A DNA stretch of 64,000 bases, taken from the NCBI GenBank assembly GCA_013420905.1, contig JAAXNY010000009.1:3224001-3288000 (forward strand), read 5' to 3'. Under the pieces are notes generated by a model. That model saw only the letters and a program-made list of their open reading frames with translations, was not told where the DNA came from and did no database searches. Shown piece by piece: positions 45,275 through 56,440 of this stretch; within the stretch, counting starts at the first letter, position 1, and each line of letters opens with the position of its first letter. Made by a program: the position numbers and the translations under genes. This stretch comes from Collybia mongolica (Eukaryota; Basidiomycota; Agaricomycetes; Agaricales; Clitocybaceae).

Positions 45275-48200
45275 ATGGGCGGTAAGACAGTGCTTTGTGC
45301 ATGTGGCTGTGCCAAAAGGGTCAACTCCAGGACTGAGAGCCGGCACTTGAAAGGGAAAGGGCACTCTCACCTCACGTCAAAAATCCTATCGCAGAACTGG
45401 TCTCTTATCCAGAGCCTCAACCAGGAAGATCAGCCCCAACGGAAAACGTCATCCTGTCCCCATCCCAAGCATAAAGTTATTGGATCCACCCCCCACCCAC
45501 GAGCCCAACTAGCAAAGAAACCGGCCCCTAGTTCTACAAAGGGCAACGCCTCTTTCAGCTCTCAAAATAATGCAGAAGAAATTATTGATAATTTGACGGG
45601 CGAGGCAGGACCATCTGGATTTCATGACAGCTCTCCCGATCCACCATTGGCGCCATCCTTACCTCCATTGGAGGATTGCTCAAACAAATACGGCTTGTCC
45701 AACTTATGCTGCTCTTCTTGCATTGCAGGACATATCAATCAGCTCAGCCAGCAACGGTGGGGGCTTAATTCAAGACAACGATTTACTGTTGATGAGGATG
45801 ATGGGGATAGCAACGACGACGAGATTGGATCTGGAGAAGACAAAGGCAACGACAATATGGGGGGGGACTTCGACGGTTCCAACGAAGACTTTGGGGAAGA
45901 CAGTGATGGATTTGAAACGCCAATCGCGGAGGCAAGCCAGGCAGGAATCTCAGTATGGGATCTCCTTGGGGAGGGATTTATGAAGGAAGTCTCGCAATTA
46001 GGTATGTACATTGTTATCATTATGTGCATCATATTAACTAGTTTACAGACCAAATGCTAGATATGAGTGATATGAAGCTCATCCAGTTCTTTGCCCTGAA
46101 AGTTCAAGATGGCCTAACGGATAGAACATTCCAGAAAATCCGCTATATAACTTCAACAGAATCGCTGAAGAATACACAGAAACGTATTCAGTTTCTCTCT
46201 GGTTTTCAGCCTGTACGCTATGACTGCTGTCGTTTATCTTGTGTCTGCTACACTGGCCCATACGAAGCCCTCAAACAATGCCCTAAATGTAATTCTGACC
46301 ACTATAAATCTGATGGGACAACACCCTATTCATATCTAGAGTATCTCCCTATTATTCCCCGACTCAGTGCAATGCTTGGAAATTTCTCGTATGCTCGAAA
46401 AATGCAGTATCAATCCAATCACAAACATGACCCAAGAAAAATAACAGATATCTTTGACGGCACCCATTATCAACTACTCCAGAAGACATTCGTTACAATT
46501 GGTGACGAAGAACTTCCAGAGTGGTTTTTTTCTGATCCTTGTGATATTGCACTTGGGTTATCTACAGACGGCTTTGGTCCTTTCAAGCGCCGTACCAAGA
46601 CAGCATGGCCTATAATCATGTTTAATTATAACCTCCCTCCTGAGGAACGCTTTCTCAAGGATAACATAATTCGTCTAGGGACTATTCCAGGGCCCAAAAA
46701 GCCTGACAACGCAGATTCATTTTTTTGGCCTGTAGTTCAGGAGCTTCTGCAGCTCAAGATTGGGGTTTCAGCCTTCGATGGAATCAGCAAAGAAATCTTC
46801 CTACTTCATGCTCACCTCATCGTTGTCTTTGGCGATATTCCTGCAATGTCAATGCTCATGCGCATGAAGGGCCACAATGCAATATATCCATGCCAAATGT
46901 GTACTATTCGGGGAGTTCGCATTCCCTTTTCACGAAAAATGACACACTACGTTCCATTGCGACGAAATGGCTTTCCAGACCCTCAACAACAATATCATGC
47001 ATCCACACTTCCACTACGAGACCATGCAACATTCTTAAGACAAGCAAAGAAGGTCCAATATGCCTCGAACACTGCAGAATCTGAATGCCTTGCTACTAAA
47101 TATGGTGTCAAAGGCATTCCACTACTCAGTACTTTGAGTTCCCTCTCTTTTCCAGTCTCATTTCCCTATGACTTTATGCACCTTATATGGTCCAATCTCA
47201 TTCCAAATCTGATTTCCCTGTGGACTGGAAATTACAAAGATCTTTCCCATGATGGTGCAGGCTATGTGTTAGCACCAACTGTATGGGAAGCTATTGGTCA
47301 GGCCACAGCAAAGGCTGGGGATACAATTCCTGCAGCATTTGGTTCAAGGGTCCCAAATATTGCATCAGAAAAGGCACAGATGATTGCTGAAACCTATTCA
47401 ATCTGGACTTTATATATTGCACCAACTCTCCTTAAAGGATGATTTACAAGTCCGCAATATTATACACACTTTATTAAATTAGTTAGGTTATTAAACCTTT
47501 GCCTTCAATTTGAGATTACTCAGGATCAAGTTGATGAACTTGAAAGGGGTTTTAATAGCTGGGTTGAGAAATATGAAGAGCAAGTATTTTGATATATATT
47601 TAATTTTGAACATGATCTGATGATTTTCCAGGTTGTACTATAACCATGATCCAATGCGGGTATCTACATGTCCTCTAACCATCCATGCCCTTCTACATAT
47701 TGCACCAACTATTAGGGCTATGGGGCCAGTCTGGGCATATTGGGCATTTCCAATGGAACGTTATTGTGGTGACCTCCTCCGCCACATTAAAAGTCGAAGG
47801 TTCCCCTATCCAAACATCAATAGCTATGTTACTTCTTGTGCTCATTTAACACAAATAACTCTCCTCTATGACTTGCATGGAAAGCTTGACCTCCTCCCCC
47901 CTAAATCTGATGAGAGGAACATCAGTTTTCCCCTATGTATGTTTCCCATCATAATCAAGTACTTATATACTCATTAGCTTGATTTAGACCCATTACATAT
48001 TTTCACCCCACCCAAGGGACTAATATGTCTCCCCACTCCCCTGTGGAAAGTACTTACAGCAACACTAGCTACTCGATTCAGTAAACCTGCATCACTTATC
48101 AGGAAACTTATACCTCAGGATACCAAATTTATCCAATATGGCCGGATGCATCATCTAGAAGGAGGTGATACAATACAAGCATGTGAAATTATTCCACTTA

Positions 48201-48631
48201 GATCAGACAGCCGGGATATGTCATATGTCTGGGTAGGTTTCTTTCTAAAATGCTCAATGCATATTGCTAACTTATCTTAGTACCAGCTTGAAGTTGATAA
48301 GTTTGCTCATCAGAGACATCGAACACCTGTGTTTGAGCTTCAAGACTTCTATGGACAAGTCCTTCGCCTGCTTATAGTTACAGTTCCTGCATCTCCTAAA
48401 AATGGTATTGAAGCAGGTTCATTTGTCTATGCAAGTATCAAACAGGCCAAACTATTAGACATAGCTACTAATACCCATCATAAAATCATCTATTACAAAG
48501 ATTTGGGGGCAACAGAATTTGTTGATATTGATCAAGTACAATGTTTAATTGGTCGGATTAAAGACCATGGCAAATGGGCACTTATTGACCGAAGCCAATT
48601 ATTGACTCAAGTACATAGTATGGACCAATAG
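45275..48631 (+). pseudogene. Tnp2-family CACTA transposase with an in-frame stop
   Basis: Exon 1 (45275..46001) encodes a Cys/His-rich start (VLCACGCAKRVNSRTESRHL) and an acidic linker. A 47-nt intron leads to exon 2 (from 46049), which has Tnp2 signatures LGLSTDGFGPFKRR, WPIIMFNYNLPPEERF and GDIPAMSMLMRMKGHNAIYP followed by CQMC. In-frame TGA at 47440-47442 interrupts APTLLKG|FTSPQYYTHFIKL, where relatives have Arg (CGA to TGA). Coding then continues (CPLTIHALLHIAP, PMERYCGDLLRHIKSRRFPY at 47633..47940; LDLDPLHIFTPPKG at 47970; YQLEVDKFAHQR from 48285) to the final stop at 48631. The splice near 47590 lacks a phase-compatible GT donor, a possible second lesion. Otherwise the protein is well conserved, so decay is recent. 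Expected role: cut-and-paste transposition of CACTA elements. Confidence 0.85.
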
Positions 48632-48745
48632 TACTGGTCACATATATATATATAGATCAATTAACACAGTCATTTTATACTACATATAACACTTCATTCT
48701 AATCTAACCAAAATCTCAATTTCTTCTTTTCTAAATGATTCATCT

Positions 48746-49150
48746 AAGGCAGTAAAGTCATCCCATAAACCCACTATTTGTGGGATGAAATACCTTCTAT
48801 GCTGAACTTAAATCATCCCACATATTCCACCTTTTATGGGATGAAAGTTCACTCTCTAATAGATTAAAATGATCTAATAAAACCCACCCATTATAGGATG
48901 AAATTCCCCTCTTTTTCACTGGATTAAAATTGTCCCATATAATTCACCTCTAATGGGATGAAAGTTCACACCACTAAGGGATGAAAATTTCTGAAATTAT
49001 AAGAGCAGAAATTCATCCTCTCAAGGGATGAAATATCTGGGATGAAGTTTCATCCCAATTTCATACCCTTTAGATTCATCCACTAAACTTAGGAAATGCT
49101 GCTTTCATCCATTAAGTGGGGGAAAAACCTCCCCCACCAGGTGCACAGTG
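48746..49150 (+). repeat. CACTA 3' subterminal region shared with 19405..19809
   Basis: 405 bases of the same length and almost the same sequence as 19405..19809. By eye the differences are single bases such as GCATGAAA versus GGATGAAA and CATAAAATT versus CATATAATT. Confidence 0.85.
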
Positions 49151-51726
49151 AGGTTTGAGAGCAGGAAAGGTCAACCAAGATTGGTGACAAAATCCACTGA
49201 CCTCTGGGGACCAGCTCCTGTTGAAACTATAAACAAGAAGGAGTACTACGTTAGCTTCACTGATGATCACAGCTGCCATACAACAGTTTACCTTCTTCGC
49301 GAGAAGGGTGAGACCTTTGTTGCATACAAGGTGTTCAAGGCAAAACTTCTAACACAAAAGAACGTCAGGGTCAAGAAGCTGCACATGGACAGGGGGGGCG
49401 AATACCTTAGCAAGGAGTTCACTGCCCACTTGAGCGAGAGGGGGACCACTCGGAGGCTGACGGTTCGATTCACGACAGCGCATTACCTAAGTTCCTCTGG
49501 GGTGAGGCCGTAATGCACACTGTATGGTTGAAAAATCGTACCTGGACCCGAGCTCTGGGGGACACCACCCCACATGAGCTCATGATGGGCGAGAAGCCCA
49601 ACATCTCCAACATCCCTGCCTGGGGCTCTCGAGTGCGCATTCATGACACAAGTGGCACCAAACTGGACGGACCCTCAAAAGTCAGCCACTGGGTCGGATT
49701 TGATGAGGAGAGCTATGCACATAGGATTTACTGGGCTGAAAAGCGTTCAGTCACAGTTGGGTGCAGCATCCGATTCAATGTGGAAGAGAACAACATACCA
49801 GTTGTCCCGCTCGAGGGGGAGTGGGAAGACATAGACATCAAGCAGTCCTCTTCTCCCTACAAGGCCACTGTCAAGGAAGTCCTGGACCCCGAAGCTCCAC
49901 CTAGCCCTCGTCTCAACAACGAACCTAGTGAAGGCCGTCCAAAGCATGTTCATATTGAGTCAGACTACTTGCGAAGGCTACAAGTGGGAGAGGGACAGGT
50001 AAACAAGAGGCCTAGCGCTCCCATGCTTCCACCTGGGATGCAAGAGGGGAAGCAGAAGGGGAAGGAACAAGCCAACATGGCAGACAACTGGGAGATGGTG
50101 AGCATGGAAGACTTTGCCATGGCAGCTGTCATGGGAGAAGTGGAAGGGCTGATGCCAGATTACGCAGAGGCAAAGCGGCGCCCAGACTGGCCCAAATGGC
50201 AGGAGGCCATCAGAGAAGAGATGTGTTCACTTGAAGCAAACGGCACCTGGGACCTTGTCAAATGCCCCCCTCCTGGCTCCAGCATTGTTGGCTGCAAGTG
50301 GGTTCTTCGTATCAAGAAGAATGCCGCTGGGGAAATCGAGAAATACAAGGCTCGCCTTGTTGCAAAAGGCTTCACCCAGATCCACGGCGTGAACTTCACT
50401 GAGACGTATGCACCCGTCGCGCGCATGTCATCGTTTTGCCTCGTACTTGCCTTAGCTGCCCGAAACGGATGGCCCGTCGACGCATTCAACTTCGACAGCG
50501 CGTTTCTCAACGGTGTCCTGGGAGACGACGAGGTCGTGTACCTCGAACAGCCTGCTGACCAGGCAAAAGGGGACCGGGAGGAGTACGTCTTTCGATTGCG
50601 AAAGGCGTTGTATGGGTTGAAACAAGGCGCGAAGAACTGGTACGACGCGCTGAGGAAAGCGCTCGGGGACCTGGGCTTCCAGAGGAGTGAGGCAGACCAT
50701 GGTGTATTCTTCAAGAAAGAAGCCGGCGAGTTGACCATAATCGTTATTCATGTTGATGACTGCATCACTACAGGAACGTCTGCGAAACACATAGCAGAGT
50801 TCAAGCAGAACATCAACAAAGTCTACTTGATGACTGACCTTGGACCAGCACACTGGATTCTCAGTATCAAAGTCACTCGCGACCTCGCCAACAACACCCT
50901 ATCCCTTTCCCAATATTCGTACATCGACTCTATCATCACTAGATACAACTTCAACGATTTGAAGCCGGTCTCGACACCTATGGACACCAACATCGCTCTC
51001 GGCAAGTCCCAATGCCCCACCACCCTCGCGGATATTGCGCGCATGCGAAATGTGCCGTATCGCGAGGCCGTCGGTTCGCTGATGTATGCTGCTATGGGTA
51101 CTCGCCCCGACATCGCATTTGCCGTGTCCACTGTCGCTCAGTTTTGCGACAACCCCGGATGGGTCCACTGGGAAGCTGTAAAACGCATTTTTCGTTACCT
51201 ACTGGGTACGAAATCGCTCGAACTCACCTAAGGAGGAGGGAAGGAAGGGTTGGAAGGATTCGTCGACGCAGACGGCGCCTCGCAGGAGCACAGGCATGCG
51301 ATCTCGGGGTACGCGTTCATCGTTGACGGAGGGGCCGTGTCGTGGTCGCCGAAGAAGCAAGAGCTCGTCACTCTGTCGACGACGGAAGCCGAGTACGTAG
51401 CGGCTACCCACGCTGCCAAAGAAGCGATGTGGCTGCGCCGCCTCATCAACGAGGTTTACGGACCACTCGACGGGCCACTCACGAAACCCACCACACTATA
51501 CAGCGACAGCATGTCCGCTATTGCCCTCACAAAATCCGGCTCGTACCATGCTCGTACGAAACACATCAACATTCGTTACCACTACATCCGCTACATTGTT
51601 GAAGCTGGCAACATCAAACTAATCTACTGCCCCACCGATGAGATGACCGCCAACACTTTGACGAAAGCCCTTCCCAGCGCGAAGGCGAAACACTTTGCGA
51701 GCGCGTTAGGGCTGTCGACGGTTTGA
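49151..51726 (+). pseudogene. copia polyprotein fragment (integrase, reverse transcriptase, RNase H)
   Basis: Integrase keeps two acidic catalytic positions (TDLWGP and MDRGGEY), but a deletion near 49460-49475 of roughly 80 bases, judged from the family, removes the segment carrying the catalytic Glu and shifts frame into 49513. The reverse transcriptase is full length: the N-terminal WKWQ-type block, ARLVAKGFTQ, FNFDSAFLNG, ALYGLKQGAKNWY, the IVIHVDDC catalytic box and GSLMYAAMGTRPDIAFAVS. An in-frame TAA at 51229-51231 lies where relatives have Tyr, just before the RNase H part (GFVDADGA, TEAEYVAATHAAKEAMWL, SDSMSAIALT), which stays in the same frame to 51726. Without this stop and the deletion the frame would be open. 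Not autonomous. Confidence 0.85.
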
Positions 51727-51733
51727 GGGGGAG

Positions 51734-52029
51734 TGTTGGAAGGAGGCAGACCGCTGCATCCCGTCGTGCCCTGCCGCGTCGCATCACGCGCGCCCGTAAA
51801 CGGACGACGATCTCTTAGCTTACCTTGGCATCTTTAGGATATATCTACATACGAAAATCGTCGTACCACCTCAGTCTATTCTACGTTGACTGAGGTGTGT
51901 ACTCTACTTACTATTTACCAAACCCACTTACTGATTACCACGTAGCTTTATCTATTCCAATAGGTACACTACAATATATATATTAGTCTATTCTACGTTG
52001 ACTGAGCTTTATCTATTCCAATACCTACA
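51734..52029 (+). repeat. probable 3' LTR of the copia element
   Basis: A polypurine tract (GAGGGGGAG, 51725..51733) precedes TGTTGGAAGG, a typical TG LTR start. A CA end is plausible at 52029. The segment contains a direct repeat of about 40 bases (AGTCTATTCTACGTTGACTG at about 51875 and 51988). No 5' LTR is present to confirm the boundaries. Confidence 0.55.
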
Positions 52030-52860
52030 CCTACCCTATAGTCAATGTGACGGTTGAGAGGCTCGACGCCATCAGAGGGGCGATCTGAGGCGAAGACGAT
52101 GTCAACGGCAAGCCGTACAGTGTAAGGCGGGATACGACGAGGGAACCGCACGGCACGACACATCCGTATTTCGTACCTAACGGAGCTTTGGTTCGTTTTG
52201 GGCGTGAGGGGCCGGGCTCAAACTATCCTCTTCCCCGTGCCGTTTGAGGCATGCCTACTACTGAGTAACCCCACTGTGCTGTTCTCAGATGCTGATATTT
52301 AGCATGAATTCTAATTTTCAAAAGTCCTGGATCTATACGCTCATGAGTCAGTCCTGGGCAGATTTTACGTCGTCCGTGGTCAACATATGTTGCACTACAA
52401 TAGGGCTTCGCTCCAACGGCCAATAAAGGGATTCCGAAAAAAAGAAAAAAAAAATCACATTGCAAATTCGAAAAGTTGAACCTCAATGAGAGCCTCTAAT
52501 ATCCTCGAATTATCTGGTAGGACATACGACAAGTATCTCGTCTAGTACCTTCACGTATAGGTATATTCCCTGCGAATAGTAAGTGATTAGGAAAGAGAGC
52601 GGGGTGGTAGTATACGCAGACAGCTCACTTTGGTTCACCTTGATATGCCGAATTCGAATATCCTAATGACAATATCTCCAAATACCTAGCCTCCAAACAC
52701 CTAGCAAACACCCCAACGTGAATGGAAACGATATTGATACCATACTCCTGGGTCCTGCAGAAGCCTTTCAACAAGAGGCGCAAAGAAGGCATGAACTCCG
52801 TCCTCGCATGAGTGGGCTGGTGATTTGTTCCGGTTCTCGTAAATGATCCAGGATTGTCAG
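52030..52860. other. intergenic, nothing recognised
   Basis: Beyond the copia LTR. Open frames below 100 codons on the minus strand (52223..52486 and 52625..52924) show no motif; the latter may be the decayed tail of the NACHT relic. Confidence 0.4.
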
Positions 52861-53985
52861 GCTGTATCATTTGATGCTGGGATATATTCAATGAAAAGGC
52901 TCCACCCGCTTGCGAGGGCACCATCCAGCAATTTATCCAAGTTTATCTCTTCGTAGAATGTAAAAATGTGGACAGAACGGGACCCCATACGATTTCTCCA
53001 AATATGTTGGAAGAGTTGATATTGGACATCGAAAGGTTGATATCCATGGTTGATATACTGAATACGATAGGTGTCCACCTGCGAGCTTTGCGTAAGGTTG
53101 AACCGAGCCCAACTTGACAGGGATTTACCATAAACCACTGACAAAAGCTACCTAAATCCACCAACATATATTGTGCAAGGTCATATCTTTCGAAGTAATC
53201 ATAAGAATCCAGTGTCTTCGATATGTGCCGCAAGAGCTCAGGATTCTCATCTCAACGACCAGACTCCCAACAATGCCAAGTCCAATATCTTTGGGCGCAT
53301 GATCTAACTTTGTGTCCCTAGACACCAGTAATTAGATGATATCCAATCGAGAGGATCGTAAGACTTACGGTGATATGTATCTTATGATCATTTGAGCTAT
53401 AGAAGCATGTTCTTTTGGAGCCTCGATAAAGTTTTCTTGTGCACGTTTGTTATCATGAATAAAATCTGTGAAAGATTTACGATAGACAGACAATTTGTCT
53501 TTGTCGATGACGGACAACATCCGCCGCAAGACAATCATGGCTGTACCTTTCCGTAGCTGAAGGAGTCTCTCGACGAGATCTGGAGGAAGGGCCTCGAAAA
53601 ACTGCAGTTGGCAACAACGCTCAACGGTTGTATTCTTCTGTAAGCAGAATACGTCAGTATAAGTAGTCGAGTTCAGCCAATGGCGTTAGGTCCGGTGGAT
53701 GGTCGAATGTCTCGGCCCATCGTTCCACGGGGTGCTAATCGCGATCATCAACCCAAACGCTCTTCCTGGTTTTGGATCAACTCTGATATGTCGTTGTCTA
53801 TTGGCCAAAATTTCTCTGTCATTGAATGATGGCGGTGATATACTTCATTGAAACCATGTCGAAGGAATGCAGCAATGTCGCTGTGTGCTGGGGTGTTGTA
53901 AAGGGGGCTGGCAAAGGATATATGGCCAAGAGGACGGGCGAGACTATTAAACGCCTCCTCAATGTGAAGTTCGGGGCGCCGGGGT
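52861..53985 (-). pseudogene. relic of a NACHT NTPase (region C-terminal to the Walker motifs)
   Basis: In order on the minus strand: PELHIEEAFNSLARP (follows the TSRPE sensor in NACHT proteins), SDIAAFLRHGFNEVYHRHHS, KFWPIDNDISELIQ, RAFGLMIAISTPW (a GGLFIYAST-like block), HPPDLTPLAELDYLY, FFEALPPDLVERLLQLRKG and LSVYRKSFTDFIHD, the last close to the H-K/A-SFxDFL motif of agaric NACHT proteins. Successive blocks lie in different frames (near 53770 and 53670) and no P-loop was found upstream, so the gene is broken and 5'-truncated. By family it was a STAND NTPase of the incompatibility or immunity type. The part below 53230 is not recognisable. Confidence 0.6.
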
Positions 53986-54179
53986 AGGCGGGCGCGCGGT
54001 GTATATTTCGGTGAGGACGCCTTGGACCGTCGCGATCATGCCATTTGGAGGACGGCACATAAACTCAGACGCGAGATGCGCGTCTTAGCGTTGGGCTCAG
54101 TTCTGTGTATGGAATGATGCCCTACGTATAGCAAAGATTGAAAGAAGTTTGGCATCAGATTGTGAGTGAGCAATGAAGG
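53986..54179. other. short gap, nothing recognised
   Basis: Between the NACHT relic and the duplicated 3' flank of the desaturase gene. Nothing supported. Confidence 0.4.
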
Positions 54180-54578
54180 AGCAACGCGAATTCGGGTCGG
54201 CGCTTTCCGACTCCCATTCCGCTCAAAACTTGACCCGAATTTTCTCTTTGCAATTGGCTGTACAACAATGTCGGCAGTCCCTTGATATCATGAAACGTAT
54301 CTCGATGGCTCTTTACAAAGACCGAGCTGGAACTACTCATTGGTGACACCGCCGCACGAGGGATGGTGAGAAGGTGTAAAACGGGTGTAGAAGAACGATT
54401 GAAAGGGTCAGCTCCAAGTATGTATGTGTTTTGCTCCAACTTGTAACGTGAATACTTATCTACAGCGTGATTACCTGTAGGTGCACGCGCCGTAGATGGT
54501 GCTCGAAGACAGGGCGAACTTGAACCTATTGATTCCAACTTTACAACCTGCACGACGAGTGGGAATCACTACATAGGT
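54180..54578 (-). repeat. conserved 3' flank of desaturase copy 1
   Basis: Matches 60101..60490 in inverted orientation relative to the chromosome, that is, the same orientation relative to each gene. Shared blocks include TACTTGGAGCTGACCCTTT, CATTGTTGT and GAGTCGGAAAGCGCCGACCC. The open frame at 54155..54553 is not conserved in the other copy, so the similarity is probably from duplication rather than coding. Confidence 0.7.
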
Positions 54579-55412
54579 TTACAATTCCTTTCGCTCCGAA
54601 AGTGCCTTCCCATTGGAGACCGAAGTTCCGTTAGGAACGCCCCTGGATGAGGATGGCGTTCGCTCAGGTGTTTTCCCATCATAAGTACCATGAATCCAAT
54701 CAAACACCCCCACCGTGCCGTAATTCACCCTAAACTTCTCATGATGTAGATCATGCATCCTCGCCACTCCACCCCAGAAGAAATCGTACCCGCTATGTAC
54801 CGTTGTCGTTTCGAGCAGCTCAAGGCTCAGGAAAATCCACCATGTCACGATGTGGCACCGAAGCAGCTGCGGCGGGAGGAGCACAGGCAGGATGTTCGAG
54901 ACGAGATGCTCCAGAGGGTGGGCGAACTGTGCCGCGAGCGCGACTGGCGCCGTGAACTTGTGGTGGAATTTGTGGATTGGCGCGTAGAGCAGGGGGATGT
55001 GCAAGAGCCGGTGGGAGTAGTAAAACAGCGCCTCGCGGATGAACATGGACAAGACGACATCTCGGACGATGCGCGCGAGCGATGGGAGTTGGGGGCTGAA
55101 ATCGTATGGCGGAGAGTTGTGGGTACTGCTCATCCGGTGCGCTAGGACAATAAAGATGTGAAGAGTCGACGACATGAGCTGGTTCTGCAGGACTATTCGG
55201 AGGCAGTACGCGAGCTCTTTGGGTGTGGGTTGTTTCTCATCTGGCTGGATCTTGTGTGCAGTGGAGAACTTGGGGAAGAATGAGTGGATTCCAAGATAGA
55301 TGGCGGATGGGATCCAGAAGAATAGGAACTGGATGCAATGTGTACCAACAAATTCAATCGTTGTTGGGTGGTATGTTGCTACGAGGTACGCCAGCGTCTG
55401 GGATACGACCAT
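54579..55412 (-). CDS. sterol desaturase / fatty acid hydroxylase family protein, copy 1
   Basis: Uninterrupted frame of 277 residues. Di-iron histidine boxes of the FA-hydroxylase superfamily are present in order: HRLLH (HX3H), HKFHH (HX2HH), HPLEH with the later HSGYD, and HDLHHEKF (HX2HH). Hydrophobic segments flank the boxes ([54 protein letters not shown]). The enzyme would be an ER-membrane oxygenase acting on a sterol or lipid; the substrate cannot be told from sequence. It shares length and most residues with copy 2 at 59276..60100. The C-tail ([20 protein letters not shown]) is conserved in both. Not intron-split. Confidence 0.9.
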   Translation of the reverse strand: MVVSQTLAYLVATYHPTTIEFVGTHCIQFLFFWIPSAIYLGIHSFFPKFSTAHKIQPDEKQPTPKELAYCLRIVLQNQLMSSTLHIFIVLAHRMSSTHNSPPYDFSPQLPSLARIVRDVVLSMFIREALFYYSHRLLHIPLLYAPIHKFHHKFTAPVALAAQFAHPLEHLVSNILPVLLPPQLLRCHIVTWWIFLSLELLETTTVHSGYDFFWGGVARMHDLHHEKFRVNYGTVGVFDWIHGTYDGKTPERTPSSSRGVPNGTSVSNGKALSERKEL

Positions 55413-56440
55413 GGCTTATTGTAATACTCTGAACACGATGGATGTGCTTGAGCTTGAAGCTTGAAAGACTACAAATACAACAGCTCTGTGATAGACCGGG
55501 CTGTGGGGAAACCGGAATTGCCATAATTCAATTCTAGCAGGCGTCAGGAACGTTGTTGCAAAAATATCACATGGCCGGCCTAACAAGCGTGGATCGGCAA
55601 TCTTTACACAATCTACAACTGACAATTCCACCCTATTCAATTGGACAGTGATGTTTTGAAAAGATGGTACGCGGTTATGCACTCAACACGTCTAATATAG
55701 CTTTTGAAAGTCTATGTAGATGTAAAGTTGCCGAACAGACGTGTATTTAAATCCGCACGTCCACAAGGCACTACTGCTAAACTAACAACCAGTTCTTGGC
55801 TGGTTCTCGAAAAGGCTCCAGACCATTTCCCATATGGCGAATAGATCAGTAACAGAAGACTGGTAGAACCTGGGAGACGTCGTGAGAGTCACAGAATGAA
55901 GACCAATCTCGATGGTGGGGTTGGCGATGAGGGGCTCCTTGAGCGAATAATACCACATGTGGGAGCAGGCCACCGATAATTCCAGAACGAACGCCCATCT
56001 CCCAGAGTACATTATAATTATGGCTTTGAGACGCGTGCACCTTCTTCAGTGAGGTACATCGGGTCATTCTTCCGTAGAAATGAACGCCCCCAAATTCCGG
56101 GAGAAAGGTGCAGGATGACGTGGCGTAATTGGTGTCCGGAAACGAGAGCTACCTGGCCTGTTTGATCGCCAAAGAAGAATAGCTTTTCAAGGGAGGTCAG
56201 GATCGATCGATCGTTCGGCGTGTTTGCTTTTGCGGCTACGAGCATCTACGATGATCACGGGTGATCATCAGGCGAATGAAGATAGAGGTCACTGTGGTCC
56301 CTGAGGAGGGAGTCTGTGATTGTGATTATAGTGTGGTTGTAAGCCTGCACGAATTTGAGCACAGCTAATGCGACAATCCAAATACGACTCACAGACAACA
56401 AGCACATATCGTCCCATCCCATTGAGAGCCATCCCAAACA
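55413..56440. other. intergenic, no supported gene
   Basis: Minus-strand frames at 55782..56245 (65-76 codons, for example ALVSGHQLRHVILH) could be exons of an unrecognised gene, but no splice-consistent model or family was found. Confidence 0.4.

Larger units (their letters stand above)
39123..49150 (+). mobile_element. complete-length CACTA (EnSpm-like) transposon of about 10 kb
   Basis: The 5' terminus CACTGTGAAACTGAG (39123) and 3' terminus GGTGCACAGTG (49150) share the inverted CACTGTG core. Both subterminal regions are crowded with GATGAATTTCAT-type motifs, as expected for transposase-binding repeats. Inside are a Tnp2-family transposase (45275..48631), an acidic accessory gene (39792..40709, minus), a small basic-tailed gene (41002..41660) and an Spt5-like gene (41729..44122, minus). 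CACTA elements normally make 3-bp target duplications; the flanks here (AAT and AGG) do not match, so the insertion site has been rearranged or one flank lost. The last 405 bases nearly equal 19405..19809. Confidence 0.88.
49151..52029 (+). mobile_element. 5'-truncated Ty1/copia retrotransposon
   Basis: Starts abruptly inside the integrase domain directly at the CACTA 3' terminus; the 5' LTR, gag, protease and the N-terminal zinc-binding part of integrase are missing. The remaining order, integrase, reverse transcriptase, RNase H, polypurine tract, LTR, is diagnostic of the copia superfamily. The missing half is not present on the far side of the CACTA element, so this is not a simple insertion of CACTA into copia. 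Confidence 0.85.

Noticed and set aside
39120..49153. 3-bp target-site duplication around the CACTA element
   Set aside because: Flanking triplets AAT and AGG do not match, so no duplication is claimed.
49462..49480. GGTTCGATTC resembling a tRNA B box
   Set aside because: Lies inside the copia integrase coding sequence with no A box or cloverleaf; no tRNA gene was found in the window.
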